The position numbers and the translations under genes were made by a program. From contig JASFXZ010000001.1 in assembly GCA_032209605.1 (NCBI GenBank), positions 4,650,001 through 4,714,000 of the forward strand: 64,000 nt of DNA, in the 5' to 3' direction. The stretch comes from Mactromeris polynyma (lineage: Eukaryota; Mollusca; Bivalvia; Venerida; Mactridae). Below, in pieces: positions 23,338 through 36,980 of this stretch (position 1 is the first letter of the stretch; each line of letters opens with the position of its first letter). A model generated the notes under the pieces. It did no database searches. It was not told the origin of the DNA and saw only the letters and a list, made by a program, of their open reading frames with translations.

Positions 23338-26300
23338 TTGCACTACCAGGATTTTTTAAAGAAAAATTACAATGCAATGTTTTAGAGTATGTCTGTGTGT
23401 ATGCATTAACACGCCGCTTTCTCAACATAATTACGTAGCATATTTTGATAGAAAGTCAGACTATCTACTTTTAAAGGAATTAAACAAGGCATAGTACAAT
23501 GTACGTAACATAGAAGAAAAGTCAATGTATGATAGTATAGACTCGTAATTGATCCTTAAACGTCCATGTGTAATGAGAAGTATGAAGCATTTACAAGTGT
23601 TACTTGATTAAGTTGAAACATCTTGCAACACAGTGTCACCATGGAAACAGCTGTTGGTCGTATTAAAGCAAGACAATCAAGGCATTCGATTAATATTTCA
23701 TGCGTATTCGTTTTCAAATAAAACGAACCGCGCAACTCTCTAAACATTGAAATAAAATTATGCGCGTATTGGTTTTTGTATAGGGGAAATTTTCAACGAC
23801 ACAAGAGGTACATGAAAAAGTTGTTGCATAAGAATTGCGCTGAATTGTTTATAAATTAAGAACGTTTGTTTCATAGAACGCTTGTTTACAAGTTTACAAT
23901 CAATAGACAGTCCATAACTTCTTCAATCTATTTAGACATAAAAGACTTATTTATCTATTCATGAATAGTTTTTTCCAGCTATTTTATGACCTTTCGCCTG
24001 TTTTAGTATTCATATCATTTCGTCATTGTCATTATGGGAGTCTTGTTTCTTGTAAGACACGAAAGTCTTCCGTCTTTATTCGTATCTTACTGTTTTATCG
24101 AGGAATTTTATCTTGGCCATTCATTTTTCCACCTTGTTAATTTTGACCTACGACCTTGTTTACAGCACTTACTGACTTAATATTGGCGACTTAATATACG
24201 TGACTTTGTGTCATTAGTAATCGAACACTAGTCAACATGCGTCTATTTTACACTGAATTTAATCAACGTCACAAAAGCGGTTTGTTTCTTGTAATAAAAT
24301 ACGTCTTCGCATGTGAGTAAATCTTCTTAACAACTCGGATCAAATTTCAGAATGTGTCGTCTGCTACTTTTCAAATATGGATTTTTGCACCTCTTTTAAA
24401 TTAATCCTTCTATAGTTGATCATGGTGTGTTTTTACAAGAGATTATTAAACAGGTGTCATAAGACGTCGATTCTAACCAGCTTACAAAAGGTTTTAAGGG
24501 TAATTCTAACCAAATATTTAACAATAACATCTAACAGCGAAAAAACCTCTTCAAGTAACCTATATTGCCAGCTAAACAAAAGTCAATTTTCTCGTCCGAT
24601 CTTAAAGGTCGATATAAATTGAAGTTCAATTAATATGAGCGAATTCTGAATTACATTTCTCTCATTTTATGTTCATCAAGGGGACTATTTAGTCCATTTA
24701 TGGAGTGGGTACTGGTGATATTAAGGCAATCTCGGTATTTAAATCGTATCGACCGATCTCTCTCTCACAAACTCTGTTCTCTTGTCCCGAAAATGGAATT
24801 TAGTTAAGGCTACGAACGAATATCAGCCACGTGTCCACGAACATCAACAAATTGGACAAACAGATGTATACGCTGTTTATCACCCTGGTCAATGATTAGC
24901 CACACAATGTCCAAACATGTGCACTGACCATTCTGAGCTGTCGTCTTCCATATTTAATAATTGACAAACGTAATTTACAACAATCACGCGCTTTATTTAC
25001 ACCAATCAGTCAACATTTTATCGACTCGCAGACGATAATTCAGAAACAGAAACCAGGCCATCAAATGAATATAAATAACCAATGGAGAAAGGTCAAATCA
25101 TCTCAATTTAGTCTTATTCACCCATTTTATCAGATAACATGCTATTATTACGTAACTGAATTGTGTCTGCGGCTTGTAAATCTGATAATAACGTGTTAAT
25201 ATGGAATTGTCTTGAGTCGGTGAAACAACGTACGCAGTAAGACAGGGTAGACATTATTGTACTGATAGATCTGAAACTCGGTCGTAAAAAGCTTAAAACG
25301 CAACATCAACATGCATATGGTGTCTTGTAATGCATTTATAATCGGCCAGTTAGAAGTTTAGTAAACTGCATCACAGCATTTATTTGGACGTTTGTGCATG
25401 CATATATTAAAGATAATTGTAACATAAAATAATAAAGAATTATTAAAGTTGTTTCAACCACCATGTGTAAAATTCACATTAGAACAAATCTCCATACTAC
25501 CGGAACAAATAATGTTTAAATAATGCTATTAAAGTGACGGATTATAAGAGTAGAGAAGTGTTGAGTTATACTTCGATTTCACACGTTCAAGACTATACAA
25601 AGATTGTTTCCGCCAATGAATCAGCTATAAATGGTGATACATCGCGTAATGAGAGATTATACAAATACGGAGATTAAGAAAAATACATTATCATTGTTAT
25701 TAACTGTGATCCATGTAAAGAGATCTACAGTTAAATAGTCTAGCAGTGCTATTAGTCTATGTGTCCCCTTTTTGTGTACCCAGCAGGGGCGGCTTAACAG
25801 CCAGATGCTTCGGGAGATTATAGCACCCCTGTAGGTCCGGCTTTATGTTGAACCTATTGTGATGAATATATGACTTACATCACAGTAAGTCTCCTCTGAC
25901 TCTAATAACCTTTGTCATCGCAACAAGATATCCAACCCCAAAGGCGAATTGAACCGAAGAAGTGTCTAATTGTCCCAAAGGCTGTGAAATAGAAGGCAGG
26001 ATTGTTGGAGTAATGCTTTTTTCTGTAAACAAACTTATATGCTTCACGGGGAACTTCTTTCAAAAGACCGCGATAAACACAAGCTATTGAACGAATTCTT
26101 TTGAAATTCAGACAAACAGAAACGTCTCAGCAAATAAAATACGTCTTCTGCTATTATCGGTAAACAAAATTTATTTTTTCAGATTTACCCGCAAAAACAC
26201 TATAATCAACTATTTGCTTGTATTTATACAACAGATCAAAGGAAATCGAATTCAACAAAATTGCAGAGAATTTTGAATAGAAAATTGACAAAAATATCAT

Positions 26301-29300
26301 ATTTGAATAATTCCTCAAACATGACCCCTGCCTCTTGTTTCCTAAATGGGAAACTATTGTGAATAACCATGCAGTCTTCTCTGATAAAATTCCCAAGCCA
26401 GTTGCATTACAATTGAGATTCGTGTTTTGCTAAATTCAACTCTCTGATATTAAAGTAATGAAAATTGCGGAGGAAACTTTTCTGGCTTGTAAAAATTTAA
26501 ACACGAAAACTTTCACAGCAGCTGGAGAGTGAATAAAGCATGAAAACTTCGACTGGGAGCAGACGACAGTCGAGCGTGTTTTCGCCCCGAGGAAAAACGA
26601 ACCAAGTATTAGGAGACGAATATCCTCTTTTCTGATATATCAAAGACATTATTGATCAGTTAAGGAGATACGATCCAGTCGAAGGGCTCTTGACTTTGTC
26701 GGCAAAGTGTTTTTCAATTTATTTCTGATATTGATTTTGTTACTAGTCCTCCGTGTCTTCCATATGGGCGTGTCTTCGGTCTTTCACGTGCTATCCCGTC
26801 TGTAACAAATGTATAACAGAATTTCTTGACACTGTTGGAGGTCGTCGAACAAATTACTAGCAGAAGTATCCGGCTTGTTTGCATCATTTAGCGTTAATTC
26901 AATCAGCGTGCCTCCTTACGTATAACAACTAAATCCCTAACATAGTAAGAACATAACAGACGAACTTTGGATAACAATATGTAATTGATAATATACTGTA
27001 TTACACGGAGATCACGTGACCTTGTTCTGCTCTGTGCATCATTATCAGACACATGTAGACACTGCCTCGAGCTATTCAGCATTTTGTGAGAATTTAATTC
27101 CAAGTTTGTTTATTTATGCAGGTGCATGAATCATGCAATTCGTCAAATTTTAGAAGTTTCTCTCTCATTGGCAAGATACACTTCGTATAAAAGACTGTGT
27201 AACAACAGTAGCAGACAATGTGATAAACTTATAATTGATGAATTCAAATAAGGCGTAAAAAATGTTTGTTTCAAGTTTCCCGACCTACCCTATTTTTGCT
27301 CCGATCCTAGAACATTTCTTCTTTTTGGTAAAATTTCTTCGTGTGCAGTTTCTTAATGTTTATATATCTGCCCAGTTATTAGACGCTTTACGAGTATTCC
27401 AGCTATAGAGCATTGTATTCACCTTGATTAAACATTATCTATGTTAAAACTGAAAGGGGATTGTCTTTTAACATGTTTTCTTTAAATCTATGTCTAATTT
27501 GCTTCGTTTGAAAATAAAAGAAAATCTCAAAACACAAATTCCAATTTGGAGGGGGGGGCATGAAACCTGAAACAAACAATTTTTTAGGTCTAACAGGTGA
27601 ACAATTATTCTATCAATTGGCTGTAAGTCGATACAGAAAGTACATGGCACAATGAGAGCAGGATAAACACCATAGGTGTAGGTATTTTATCAGAGTATAT
27701 ACGTGAATTAACAAAACAAACATTTAATATGTTCATAAAGACCACAACGGAGATATGGCGTAGCATTATTGTCAGAAAAAAACATCTGTTCTTATCTGAA
27801 ACATGAATTATTTCAGGCAGCATTATTGGAATGACTACTGGCATGTTGTATTCCTGAAAGGCATAAGGCTTCAAAGCAAGAACTTAACCAGGCATGGACT
27901 TGGAACGTACAATATAGAAACATTGCGTCCATGCTGATATGTATTTTGTATAAACTTGTTTTCAAGCGGAACAGTAAAACATAAACAGAGGGAATAACAA
28001 CATACAAGAGTGATGAACTTTGTCAGGTATATAATGCAAGAGTTCGAGACATTGTTTTGTTCTTTGAAAATCCATCGAGAAGGTTTAGAAAATAATAAAT
28101 TTCGAGCAATCTAGAGCAATTATCGAGTAATTTCAGTCAATAGACCTCTTAACAAAGCGGAGAGATTTCTGGTGTCATTACCACATCTCAAACAGGGGTA
28201 TCTTTTTAATCAACTGTCTGGGACATTGTATTACATTGTAAAGGACTCTTACAGACAACATATCTAGAGAATACTGCAAATTTTCCATGTTACTGCATCC
28301 CCGTTCCGTGTAAGATTCGGTTTTTTTGTTTGATATAATTGTACAATTTCAGTGCCTTCCCATCTTTGTGATTTTCTGACGTATATTGATACGATGGTCG
28401 TATGATTGACAGACCCTATAATTGCTCAATTCCTGTGACATTCCAAGATTATCCTCTGTATATAGACATTGATTTTTGACAGACCGCATTGCAATACACC
28501 AGGAACGAATATATTGTTCACAAAAAATCTTTTTACATCCATACAGCATGGAAATTCTCGATATTTCTCTTCTTATGAATTTCTGAAAATTTTGCCATTG
28601 AATTTATCCACGTTTCCACTACGTAGCCATGTATAACGAAACCTCATACAAATACACATGGCGCTTCGTTGAGAAATCACAAAACGAATACATTTCTTGA
28701 TTTCAATCACAATGGATTTATTTTGTACTTTGCATATAAACAAATTTATAAGAAAATCTTTCGATGTATTCAATTTACAACTATTGATAAACCGACTCAG
28801 CTGATTTTGAAATACAGTCTAACCAGCCTATGCGACTCACTGAAATAAATAACTCCCTGCCATACGGAACCTATTTTCACCTCCCAATGCATTTCCCTAA
28901 ATTAAACGACTACCTTACATACGCAAAACTAAAGTATGGAACTTGTGTTTCATATCACTGATTCGGTCAAACTAAGTGACCACTTCGTGGGGTCTTAAAA
29001 TACAACCAATATATAAATCGCCGATCAAAATTTGATACGCCAAAGCGCAAGATTTGATAAGCTAGTTGATTTAACCCGAATACATACGTCAAAACATTCC
29101 AGCCGCGACTCATAGACTTGATAATTTTCTGATTACTTTCCAATTTACCTGTCCGAAATTTGCAAAGACGAGGAGCACATGTTGGCAACACCATGCACCA
29201 AAAAGATATGTTATTGGCCGACTGCAATTGCCGTCTTGATTATCCATATTTATTACTTTTCTGGCCGTAAGTTCTTCGATATAACGCTTGTATATCATGT

Positions 29301-29734
29301 TTATCTAGCAGGAGTTTTGTTGGAAAACCTTCGCAATCTGTAGATGTTACTGGCATCCCATACATCATCTCGCTTTATTAGTTCCTCGGGGTCTCACAAT
29401 CAGGAAATGACGGTACTTCGGTCTATCTCATACACCAATCCTCTTTCTCCCATTCTCTCCACCTTGTTGTTACAACACAAGCTGAGGTTTGATGAGATAT
29501 TATCCGAGATCATTGTATGTAGATTACAATACAAAGGTAAATATAAATTGGACGGCGACACACTTCTGGTAAAATCTACAGAGGCGCGAAGTAATGCAAC
29601 CTTTGCTGCACAATCGAAAACGAATTCCACTCAACAAAACTGACTGTACCAATGTGGAGTTCCTTCGTCTGTCATTATGTTTGTGTTTTATGTCTCATTT
29701 ATCTTTTGCATTTGTTTAAAAATATGTACACAAC
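23338..29734. other. No gene seen in 6.4 kb
   Basis: AT-rich sequence. Frames reach 99 codons at 29344-29643 (plus), which also has a 76-codon frame open on the opposite strand, and 89 codons at 27605-27874 (minus). The 29344 frame has ordinary amino-acid composition with Lys/Glu-rich parts but no recognised domain and no clear splice context, so I leave it uncalled. GCAGACGAC occurs at 24356-24364 (minus) and 26559-26567. Confidence 0.5.
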
Positions 29735-29900
29735 GCAGTTCGTTTATTCTATCCTTATACTTGGTATCATCCGAAATATAGATCAGGCCCCGATGTATCT
29801 TCTTATTCACGTCGCATTGAGATAAGGCGATTCGAAACTATGTATTGTTCGAAATAAAATTTCGGACCCGATGAATTCGAATGAACGAGGTCCGGCCGGA
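29735..29900 (+). mobile_element. Family B pogo/Tigger-like MITE, worn 5' end
   Basis: The body matches the other family B copies: TTGGTATCATCCGAAATA, CCCGATGTATCTTC, TTCGGACCCGATGAATTCGA and ATGAACGAGGTCCG. The left end CAGTTCGTTTATTC has lost the GGACC part, and the right end has drifted (GGCCGGA in place of GACTG). It lacks coding capacity. Confidence 0.8.
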
Positions 29901-30948
29901 CATTTTCATGTATATGGCATTTCCTATTCTTATTCATTCATTTTTGTTGTTGTTGTTCTTGAATGCTATTTACAGTAGCTATATAGTCTCGTGCACGACT
30001 ACGAAAATAATCGTTGTCATCTCTCTATGTACATCCCATTCTGTGCTTTGAATAGGTGATTTTATCTGAATCAAACTTATCCTTCTGTAATCCCAGGACT
30101 TACTGAATCCTGTTCCGATCTTTACATGTGTTTCAAAAATGCTAAGTGCTTGGTTCCATGTATATTCTAGCAATTTGATGTGTCGACTGGATAGGGAATA
30201 AATGTGTATCTCTTGGAGACGTTTCCGTGTACATTAATCATCTGAAGGAGTCTCTTTTCCGCTATATAAATCTCTTGAAACCATTTAAGAGACATAACTG
30301 TGTTTGGAGAACGAACTGGCGATAACTCGCCTCAACAGATTCTAGAAAACTTACAGATCGATTCCGGAAGGAACTCATATCACAAATAAAAGCATATAAA
30401 ATACAAGACTTAACACCTGAGCTCCTAGTCACGTGACAAACACATGATGTATAAAACAGTCTAAAATATCTACGACTTTCATCGTAAAATGACACGGAAC
30501 GTACAATATTCAAAGACAAAGATGATCAATAGAGTTTACAGCCAGGGGAATTGAAGAAAGTATAAGAAACAGGAAATCAAGAGAACTTTCTATATTCCAC
30601 GAGCCAGCTTATTAAAAGTAATCTCGCCGATAGTCACATGAAATGGACGTGGAAGTAAATGTGAAACCAGGCGGTAAAACAGGAGGAAAGATCTCTTGTT
30701 GCCGGAAAACTTTATCCAAGGAGAAACAGGGAGAAAACAGCAAGTATATACACGATGAAATGGCGAAGTATTATCATTTTAATTCGCCGAGGAATTCTCA
30801 TATGAAAAACCAGAATAGATGTTCATAATTTTGTGTATTTGAAGAATTAGTATGAACACAATCATCCTAATCATCTATAACTGACAGCCATTGAGAAAAT
30901 AACAAAGTTGACTGAACGGTTTACAAAGTAACGCGATAAAAGTATATA
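29901..30948. other. No gene seen
   Basis: AT-rich spacer with frames of 61-85 codons and no recognised product. The palindrome GTCACGTGAC recurs at 30428-30437. Confidence 0.5.
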
Positions 30949-31189
30949 CGGTAAAACCTCACTTAAAGACCACCTCAATAATAAGACCACCTCAGAATTA
31001 AGGACACACTTTTTAAGTCCATTTTCATAAAAAGACCACCATTGCAACCCTTGAAGACTGGTCTTTTATTGAGATTGTCTTAATATTGAGGTTGAATAAA
31101 GAGCAAAACAGTGAAATGGACTTGGAAATTGTGTTCTTTATTTTGAGGGGGTCTTATTATTGAGGTGGTCCTTAAGTGAGGTTTTACTG
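30949..31189 (+). mobile_element. Family A MITE, long fold-back form
   Basis: The ends are CGGTAAAACCTCACTTA and TAAGTGAGGTTTTACTG, flanked by TA at 30947-30948 and 31190-31191. At 241 bp it is longer than the 178-bp form because the left end carries about 65 extra bases that are the inverse of the right arm (GACCACCTCAATAATAAGAC against GGTGGTCTTATTATTGAG and on through TCCATTTTCA against TGAAATGGA). The whole copy can therefore fold into one long hairpin around a centre with CTTGAAGACTGGTC. Confidence 0.9.
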
Positions 31190-31191
31190 TA

Positions 31192-33330
31192 CATCATTCG
31201 ACAGCTGTGTTGTTCTTGACGACAGGAAGACCTTAAGACGAATCTCGGGAGAATGAAACTGTTGACACAAACTGACACTAGTGTACCGTATTTGATCGCA
31301 GATGACGTCCACCAGATATCTGGCTTTAAACACGCTGATCGATTCACTTCCAGTGAAAACAAAACACACATCTGACAATAGGCCATGGAATAACCATTAT
31401 TGCACGTCGGACATGAGGATTGTACAATGCTCACTTGTAGAGAGAAGTTGTCTGCATAATTCATGGGTCCTGGGACTAATATTTGCTGCGGTGTATATGT
31501 GATTGTTGATGTTCAATGAAGTCGAATTGAAATATTCACAAAAAACTTTTTTGTTCTGTTGAAAGATGTCCAATTCTTGTTTATGATAGAACTCAGCGTG
31601 TTTATAGCTAGGTCAGAATGTCTGAGAAGAATATTTCACGCAAAGACTTTGTTTTTTTCAAAGGTCAAACAGCGTGTTTGTCTTTGGTGGGATTATTTGT
31701 ATAGAACATTTTCAAGTCTGTCGTAATTTATACAAGCACAAGGAGGTTTTGAATTTATATGAACGTTTACTTGTAGAAGACAAACCTTTGCTATGTGTTT
31801 AAATGAAATCTGACATTTTAGAAATATATAAACGAGTTGTTGCCCCTTTTTGCAGTGTTTTTCGTGTCCAAAGCCTCGACTGAATCAGGCATTACATTGT
31901 ACGTCCTTTTGGTAACATACTTGAGTAAAACTATCACCACGACCACTTAAAATTCGTACTTTATGGTGTAAAGTTAGTCTACATAGTGTGATGATTTCGA
32001 AATATATATATATGTTTTTTAAATAATGCAAGTTTTTCATGAAAAAATATGGTTGTTTTTTAAGAACATCATCATCAAAGTACTGAAAGCGTCCTCAATG
32101 AACTCTTGATGATGATGCAGGTTTTGTTAAAGAAACAATATATGTGGCAGTTGATTGCTTGTCAACTGTTCAAACATACGATTTTCGTACATCAGACGTG
32201 GGTGTTCAAGATATCAACTCTTTTTGTATGAAAGTCGTACTTGGTGGCCCTATAGATTGTATGAAATAAACATGCTTCGACAAACGGATTGTTAATCAGA
32301 AATCATTCATTCATGACGTAAATTACATAACCATCTGTGCAAGCGCGAGACTATAAGTCCGCGCACGAGATTTCGTGCTACATGGCTGCAAAACTCGTCT
32401 ATTTAGAAGCAATAAGTGAAAATATAGATGTAAGAATATCACAGCCTGTGGTAAGGAGACAACTGCTTGGTGCAGTAAAACCAATTGGCTAATTACACTA
32501 CAAATTCCGAGTTTTAAAAAAGTACGCTTGTTAAATGTTCATATTACATCACAAAACATTTTCCAGTAGCTGGCTTGACAATTATAGTACACCCATTTTC
32601 ATCACCATTTTTAATCATCCATTCTGACTTTCTACTTTCACAGCTTTTAGCAAAATCTGAGACAAATTTAACGGCCGATTCATACATCAATGTTCAGATA
32701 TACATTAAGGCTTTGAGCAGACGATTTTAACATACCGAATCTTTCAGACGACAAGATTTTGACACATTGACTAAAGAAATGCTGCGTGAAACTTGATCTA
32801 GCGTTAAATATTAAAATTCAAAGTGAACCAACTTCGAGAAGGCAACCATAATTTAAACAAAAGACCACTGACTCGGTTGATTTTTGCAGACGACATACAC
32901 TGCACTCCATTAACTCTCAGAAATAATACGATAATTCCATTTAAAATTTCAAGCAATGTATTAATTCCAGGATTTGACGATCAAAAGTTTCCAAAATCTT
33001 GATTAATAGATTTACATCGCTTCCGAAGGGAGATATTCTGTAACGTAAAGTAATCCCTTCCTCCCTCAAACACGCGAGGAAAAGACAAACTACGCAAGAA
33101 TGATGTTTGACATCTCACTTAAAGCAGATTGTAATCGTAATTGTGTCGTCTGCGTTGTTCACGCAAACTTTCTTGGCATTTGGAAAAATAGAATATTGAC
33201 AGCTAAGAAAGATTTACAGTAAAACATGTCTACAGAATACGACGTTACTTGTATCCGAAGTCGTAATCATATGAAAGGATTTTGTGGAAGAAATTCTCAT
33301 AGAAAACAATAGTCGGTTGGTGTGTGTTCG
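31192..33330. other. No gene seen
   Basis: A 108-codon minus frame (31138-31464) overlaps the end of the family A copy, and a 66-codon plus frame crosses it, so neither is credible as it stands. The part at 31197-31378 on the minus strand reads more protein-like than its surroundings but has no recognised domain. GCAGACGAC occurs at 32886-32894 and, on minus, at 33145-33153. Confidence 0.5.
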
Positions 33331-33592
33331 TATGTTGCTGTTGTTGTTATTGTTTCTGTGGTAGCTGTTGTTGTTATTGTTTCTGTGGTAGCTGTTGATG
33401 TTGTTACTGCGTCTGTTGTTATCATTATTATCGTTATCATCGTCATTATGATGTTGGTTTTACTATTTATTAAGTTCAAGTGTTATTGTCGTTGCTGTTG
33501 ATGATAGTGTTGCTGTTGTTGTTGCAGTTGTTGTTGTTGTTACTTCTGTAAGTGCTGCTGATGACGATGCTGATGCTAATGCTAGTGGCAAT
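33331..33592. repeat. GTT/GCT-rich low-complexity tract with a 27-bp repeat
   Basis: From 33340 a 27-bp unit containing GTTGTTATTGTTTCTGTGGT and AGCTG is repeated about twice, followed by GTT, GAT and GCT triplets. Minus-strand frames across it are Thr/Ser/Asn-rich (60 and 65 codons) and reflect composition only. Confidence 0.85.
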
Positions 33593-34963
33593 AAAAACTT
33601 CATCAATCTCGAAGATAAAGGAAATCTGAGTTCGCATTGTTATATCATAAACGACTCGTAGCAGATTATTCAAAGCTTAGAAGAAAGCCATCGTAATGCA
33701 AACGGCTCATTTAAAACACTGATTTATTATAATACGATACAGATTTGAGAATGTTAAATGATCGTAATATAGTTTCACATAGGCAACAATATATTCCGAG
33801 GAAAATTGATCGTTTCATGCGAAGTAAGAAGAATTATGGCACTTCATTTATTTATTACTCCATTAAGAAACCAGTGTTTCTAATATTGCAATTGAATGCG
33901 CATTCATGCTGTGGCAGTTATCACACACGTGGAAAACGATGAAGATAAAACTGATATAGAATATAAGGAAGGAACAGTTGAACACGATACGGGTCTGCAA
34001 TATATTGGTTATATAATAAAATCGCGGTTTCTGATGAATGTCGTAATTTGTCAAACATTAGGAACATGAATTCATTTGTAAACACAATACACTCGTTAAT
34101 ATTTACAAGCAACTTTACAGAAAAAATAACTATAAAAGCATTAAAATGACTGACTGTTTGAACTTAAATAATATTTGAGTAAAGTAAACGTTATCTTTTG
34201 AGCAATCACGTGGTCTTAATTGAGTGTATTAAATGTCTTAAGAGCTGGTAATCACACAGTGTAGACGGTGACCAGTCCACAAACTAAAAATGTCAGCTGT
34301 TCTGTGCCTACACTCATTGCAAACACATCATATTGAAAATGGGATAGGGTTGACATGCTTGGCTGAGCATCTACCATCTGATAACGGCTACATAATAATA
34401 ACAATCATAAAAAGTTCTATTTTTATTTTAATGGCCATATTATCTTATCATTTGAACTTTAAGCACGAAAAAGGAAGTATAAATTGACTTTTTATTGTTT
34501 ATTCGAAGCAATTTGAAAATATGACAAATTTAAAATCAAAGGGACAAGCTGGCATTCTCGAAACAATTCAGATGACGATGATAAGTTTCGACCCAACCAC
34601 AGACAACTAATTGTGGAAACAGATGGATAATAAAATATTTAAATAATAAATATATTGTCATAAAATCTGAACTTCACTCTATCAGGTCTAGCGATCAAAA
34701 CACAAATTTACGACGTTGTAACTAGCGGTTTTATATGACAATAGAGCCAATATCGGCCATCATGTTGATACTATGACCGAGCAGATATGAAAAGTAATAT
34801 GCGGGACTCATGACATTTATATCCAAATAATTGGTATAATTTCAAAGTCATTTAAGTGAAAATATAAATGTCGGAGCAGCCTCCATGCTGTGTAATATCT
34901 TCAATGATTGGAGAGTTTCAGAAGGAAATGTTACTCTGAGTAAAAAACAGGAAGACAATAAAG
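33593..34963. other. No gene seen
   Basis: AT-rich spacer; frames of 63-65 codons only, none recognised. Confidence 0.5.
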
Positions 34964-35383
34964 CCACTGCGGTCGCCGTCCTGTACGGTATGTACGGCAT
35001 TTAGTGCAGATTTTTTTTAAACTAACGATGGAGTGTATTCAGAAAAGCTGTTTATTTGTAAAGAAATTCTACTTCTAGTTAGCCAGAACGAGCGTCAGAT
35101 CATATAAGTTTCTCATTGAATGAGATTGTGCCCTGTAATACTAGAAAAAATGTACGTTTTTAATATTTAGCTGACCTATCAGTCGGGTTTTTTTCATGTT
35201 TGAAGAAACTGTAGAATTACTGGCCCCAGTCACATGACATGGCGCTCATACTGACTATATCACTCATTTCTATACGTATTTTTTCAATAAAAGTACACGA
35301 GATTTCTTACCACACTCAGACCCTCGTTAATAAACATCTACACTAAATGCCGTACTTTTCCGTAGACGGTGATCCCGGTGAAA
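34964..35383. mobile_element. Element with about 70-bp inverted arms, type unknown
   Basis: The left arm contains CACTGCGGTCGCCGTC, GTACGGCATTTAGTGCAGAT and AACTAACGATGGAGTG. The right arm, on the other strand, contains CACCGGGATCACCGTC, GTACGGCATTTAGTGTAGAT and TTAACGAGGGTCTGAGTG, in the same order and spacing. A run of 15 bases (GTACGGCATTTAGTG) is exact. The centre of about 270 bp is AT-rich and non-coding. By structure this is a non-autonomous DNA transposon, but I see no clear target duplication and no second copy. Confidence 0.65.
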
Positions 35384-35794
35384 ACTGGACGATAAGTCGG
35401 AAACATCACAGAATTTATGTATATGAGAATTTGGGAAAGTTCTCGTTAAGTTTTACGACAGAGCAGAAGATTGCTATGTAGATACAAGATTAATATCTTA
35501 TTTTTATATGATAATGACTTTAGCACCTGGATATTATGTCCGGTCACGGAGTACGGGAAATATTGGTGACCATTTGTGGTTATGAATAAAAAAGTAATTT
35601 CATATTCGTATGCCATGGCAATTAATAAGTTAATATCATGTTTCTCACATTTTATGTGAAACAGCCAATTCTGAAACCTTATCGGAGGTCATTATTAAGA
35701 ATGTATTTTATATAGCATGAGTCAAACATTATTTATGGCGGCCAAGACAACAGTAGGCCTACCAACTGTAATGATGATAATCAACTGCTGTACT
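35384..35794. other. No gene seen
   Basis: AT-rich spacer without recognised content. Confidence 0.5.
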
Positions 35795-36123
35795 TAGCTG
35801 TTGTTGCTATTTTGTTTGTGGTTGTTGTTGTTTTCTGCTGTTGTTAATTTAATGGCATTAAGCTCATCAACATGCTTTTAATTGCTGCTGTTGTTTTGGT
35901 TGCTTGTGTAATTATTGTGACTGTTGTGGTTGTTGTTACTATCTGATTCGTGGTTAAACTAGTGTTGTTTATTTGGTTGTTTTTTTGTTGATGTCTCTGT
36001 TCTTTTGGTGGTAACTGATGTTGCTGTTGCTGCTGCAGCTGTCGTTGTTGTTGCTTTTGTTGTTGTTTCAGGTATTGTTAATTAAAGGAAATTTCATCAA
36101 GTTTGTGATATTTTTTTTTTTGT
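35795..36123. repeat. TTG/GTT-rich low-complexity tract
   Basis: Long runs of TTG, GTT, GCT and GTG triplets with interruptions, ending at a T tract around 36110-36121. It resembles the tract at 33331-33592 in composition only. No frame of note. Confidence 0.8.
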
Positions 36124-36978
36124 TGATTGCAACTTTGTGCTACTATTCGAGTCGTGTGTTCCAGCAGTAGGCCTATGCCGTATCGCCACCATTATCCGTT
36201 CATTGTGACATTTTAAATACAACTGTTTGTTGAACATAATTAATGTTTCATGAAAATACACAATCTATCAAATTGCTTGTCAATCAAATTCACTTTAATC
36301 TTTGATCAATGTTCTATATGAACTATCTTGTACCGTACACCGTGTTTTTATTGTCTACTAGTCCGGTGTACGGTCGTTTTGTTTTTAGACTCATTTCCGA
36401 AGACTTCCGGAACCTTTCCCGATACTTTACGAATACTGGGATCGAGCAAGACATGAAATTTGAAAGTGGATTCAAGTTCATTACTAGCAAACTTCAATAT
36501 ATACGTTTCATAATATTGTATTCATAGTATTCACAGCACTAAACTTGTTGTACTATGTATTCCACTAGATTTATACATGAAAATGTTTGTATACGAGTTT
36601 TGTGACGTCATCGTTCCTGTAACAGACGTGGCATGATACAAAACCAAATTGAGTCTGACTGTAATTTTGATTATATCACGAAACGCTTGATTCTAACTTC
36701 ACTCTGAATCAACCAGACGCTGTATAGATATAGTATAACACGTGTTTCCAATGATATAAATCATTCCAGATGGACACACAACAGAAATATTACGAAATAT
36801 CGTCTGCGGAATAACTATCCGTTGAAACAATAGATAAAGTAATCAGACAAATATCGTTTGTTATTAATTATCAGCCTCTGAGATTAAGAGGTTAACGATA
36901 AGCCATGATCATCTGTACGATCAATACGTAAGATGTTTAACCCTTAATGACTGCTTAGAATGGGATTTGTATGTCTAA
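36124..36978. other. No gene seen
   Basis: A 72-codon plus frame at 36309-36527 has no recognised features. Otherwise AT-rich spacer. Confidence 0.5.
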
Positions 36979-36980
36979 TA

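Noticed and set aside
29344..29643. 99-codon plus frame with an overlapping 76-codon minus frame
   Set aside because: Open on both strands, no recognised domain and no clear splice sites. Possible exon but unsupported.
31138..31464. 108-codon minus frame with a protein-like stretch
   Set aside because: Its C-terminal part is translated family A MITE and another phase is open across the same bases.
33297..33673. Thr/Asn-rich minus frames suggesting a low-complexity protein
   Set aside because: They follow from GTT/GAT/GCT triplet-rich DNA and end within it.
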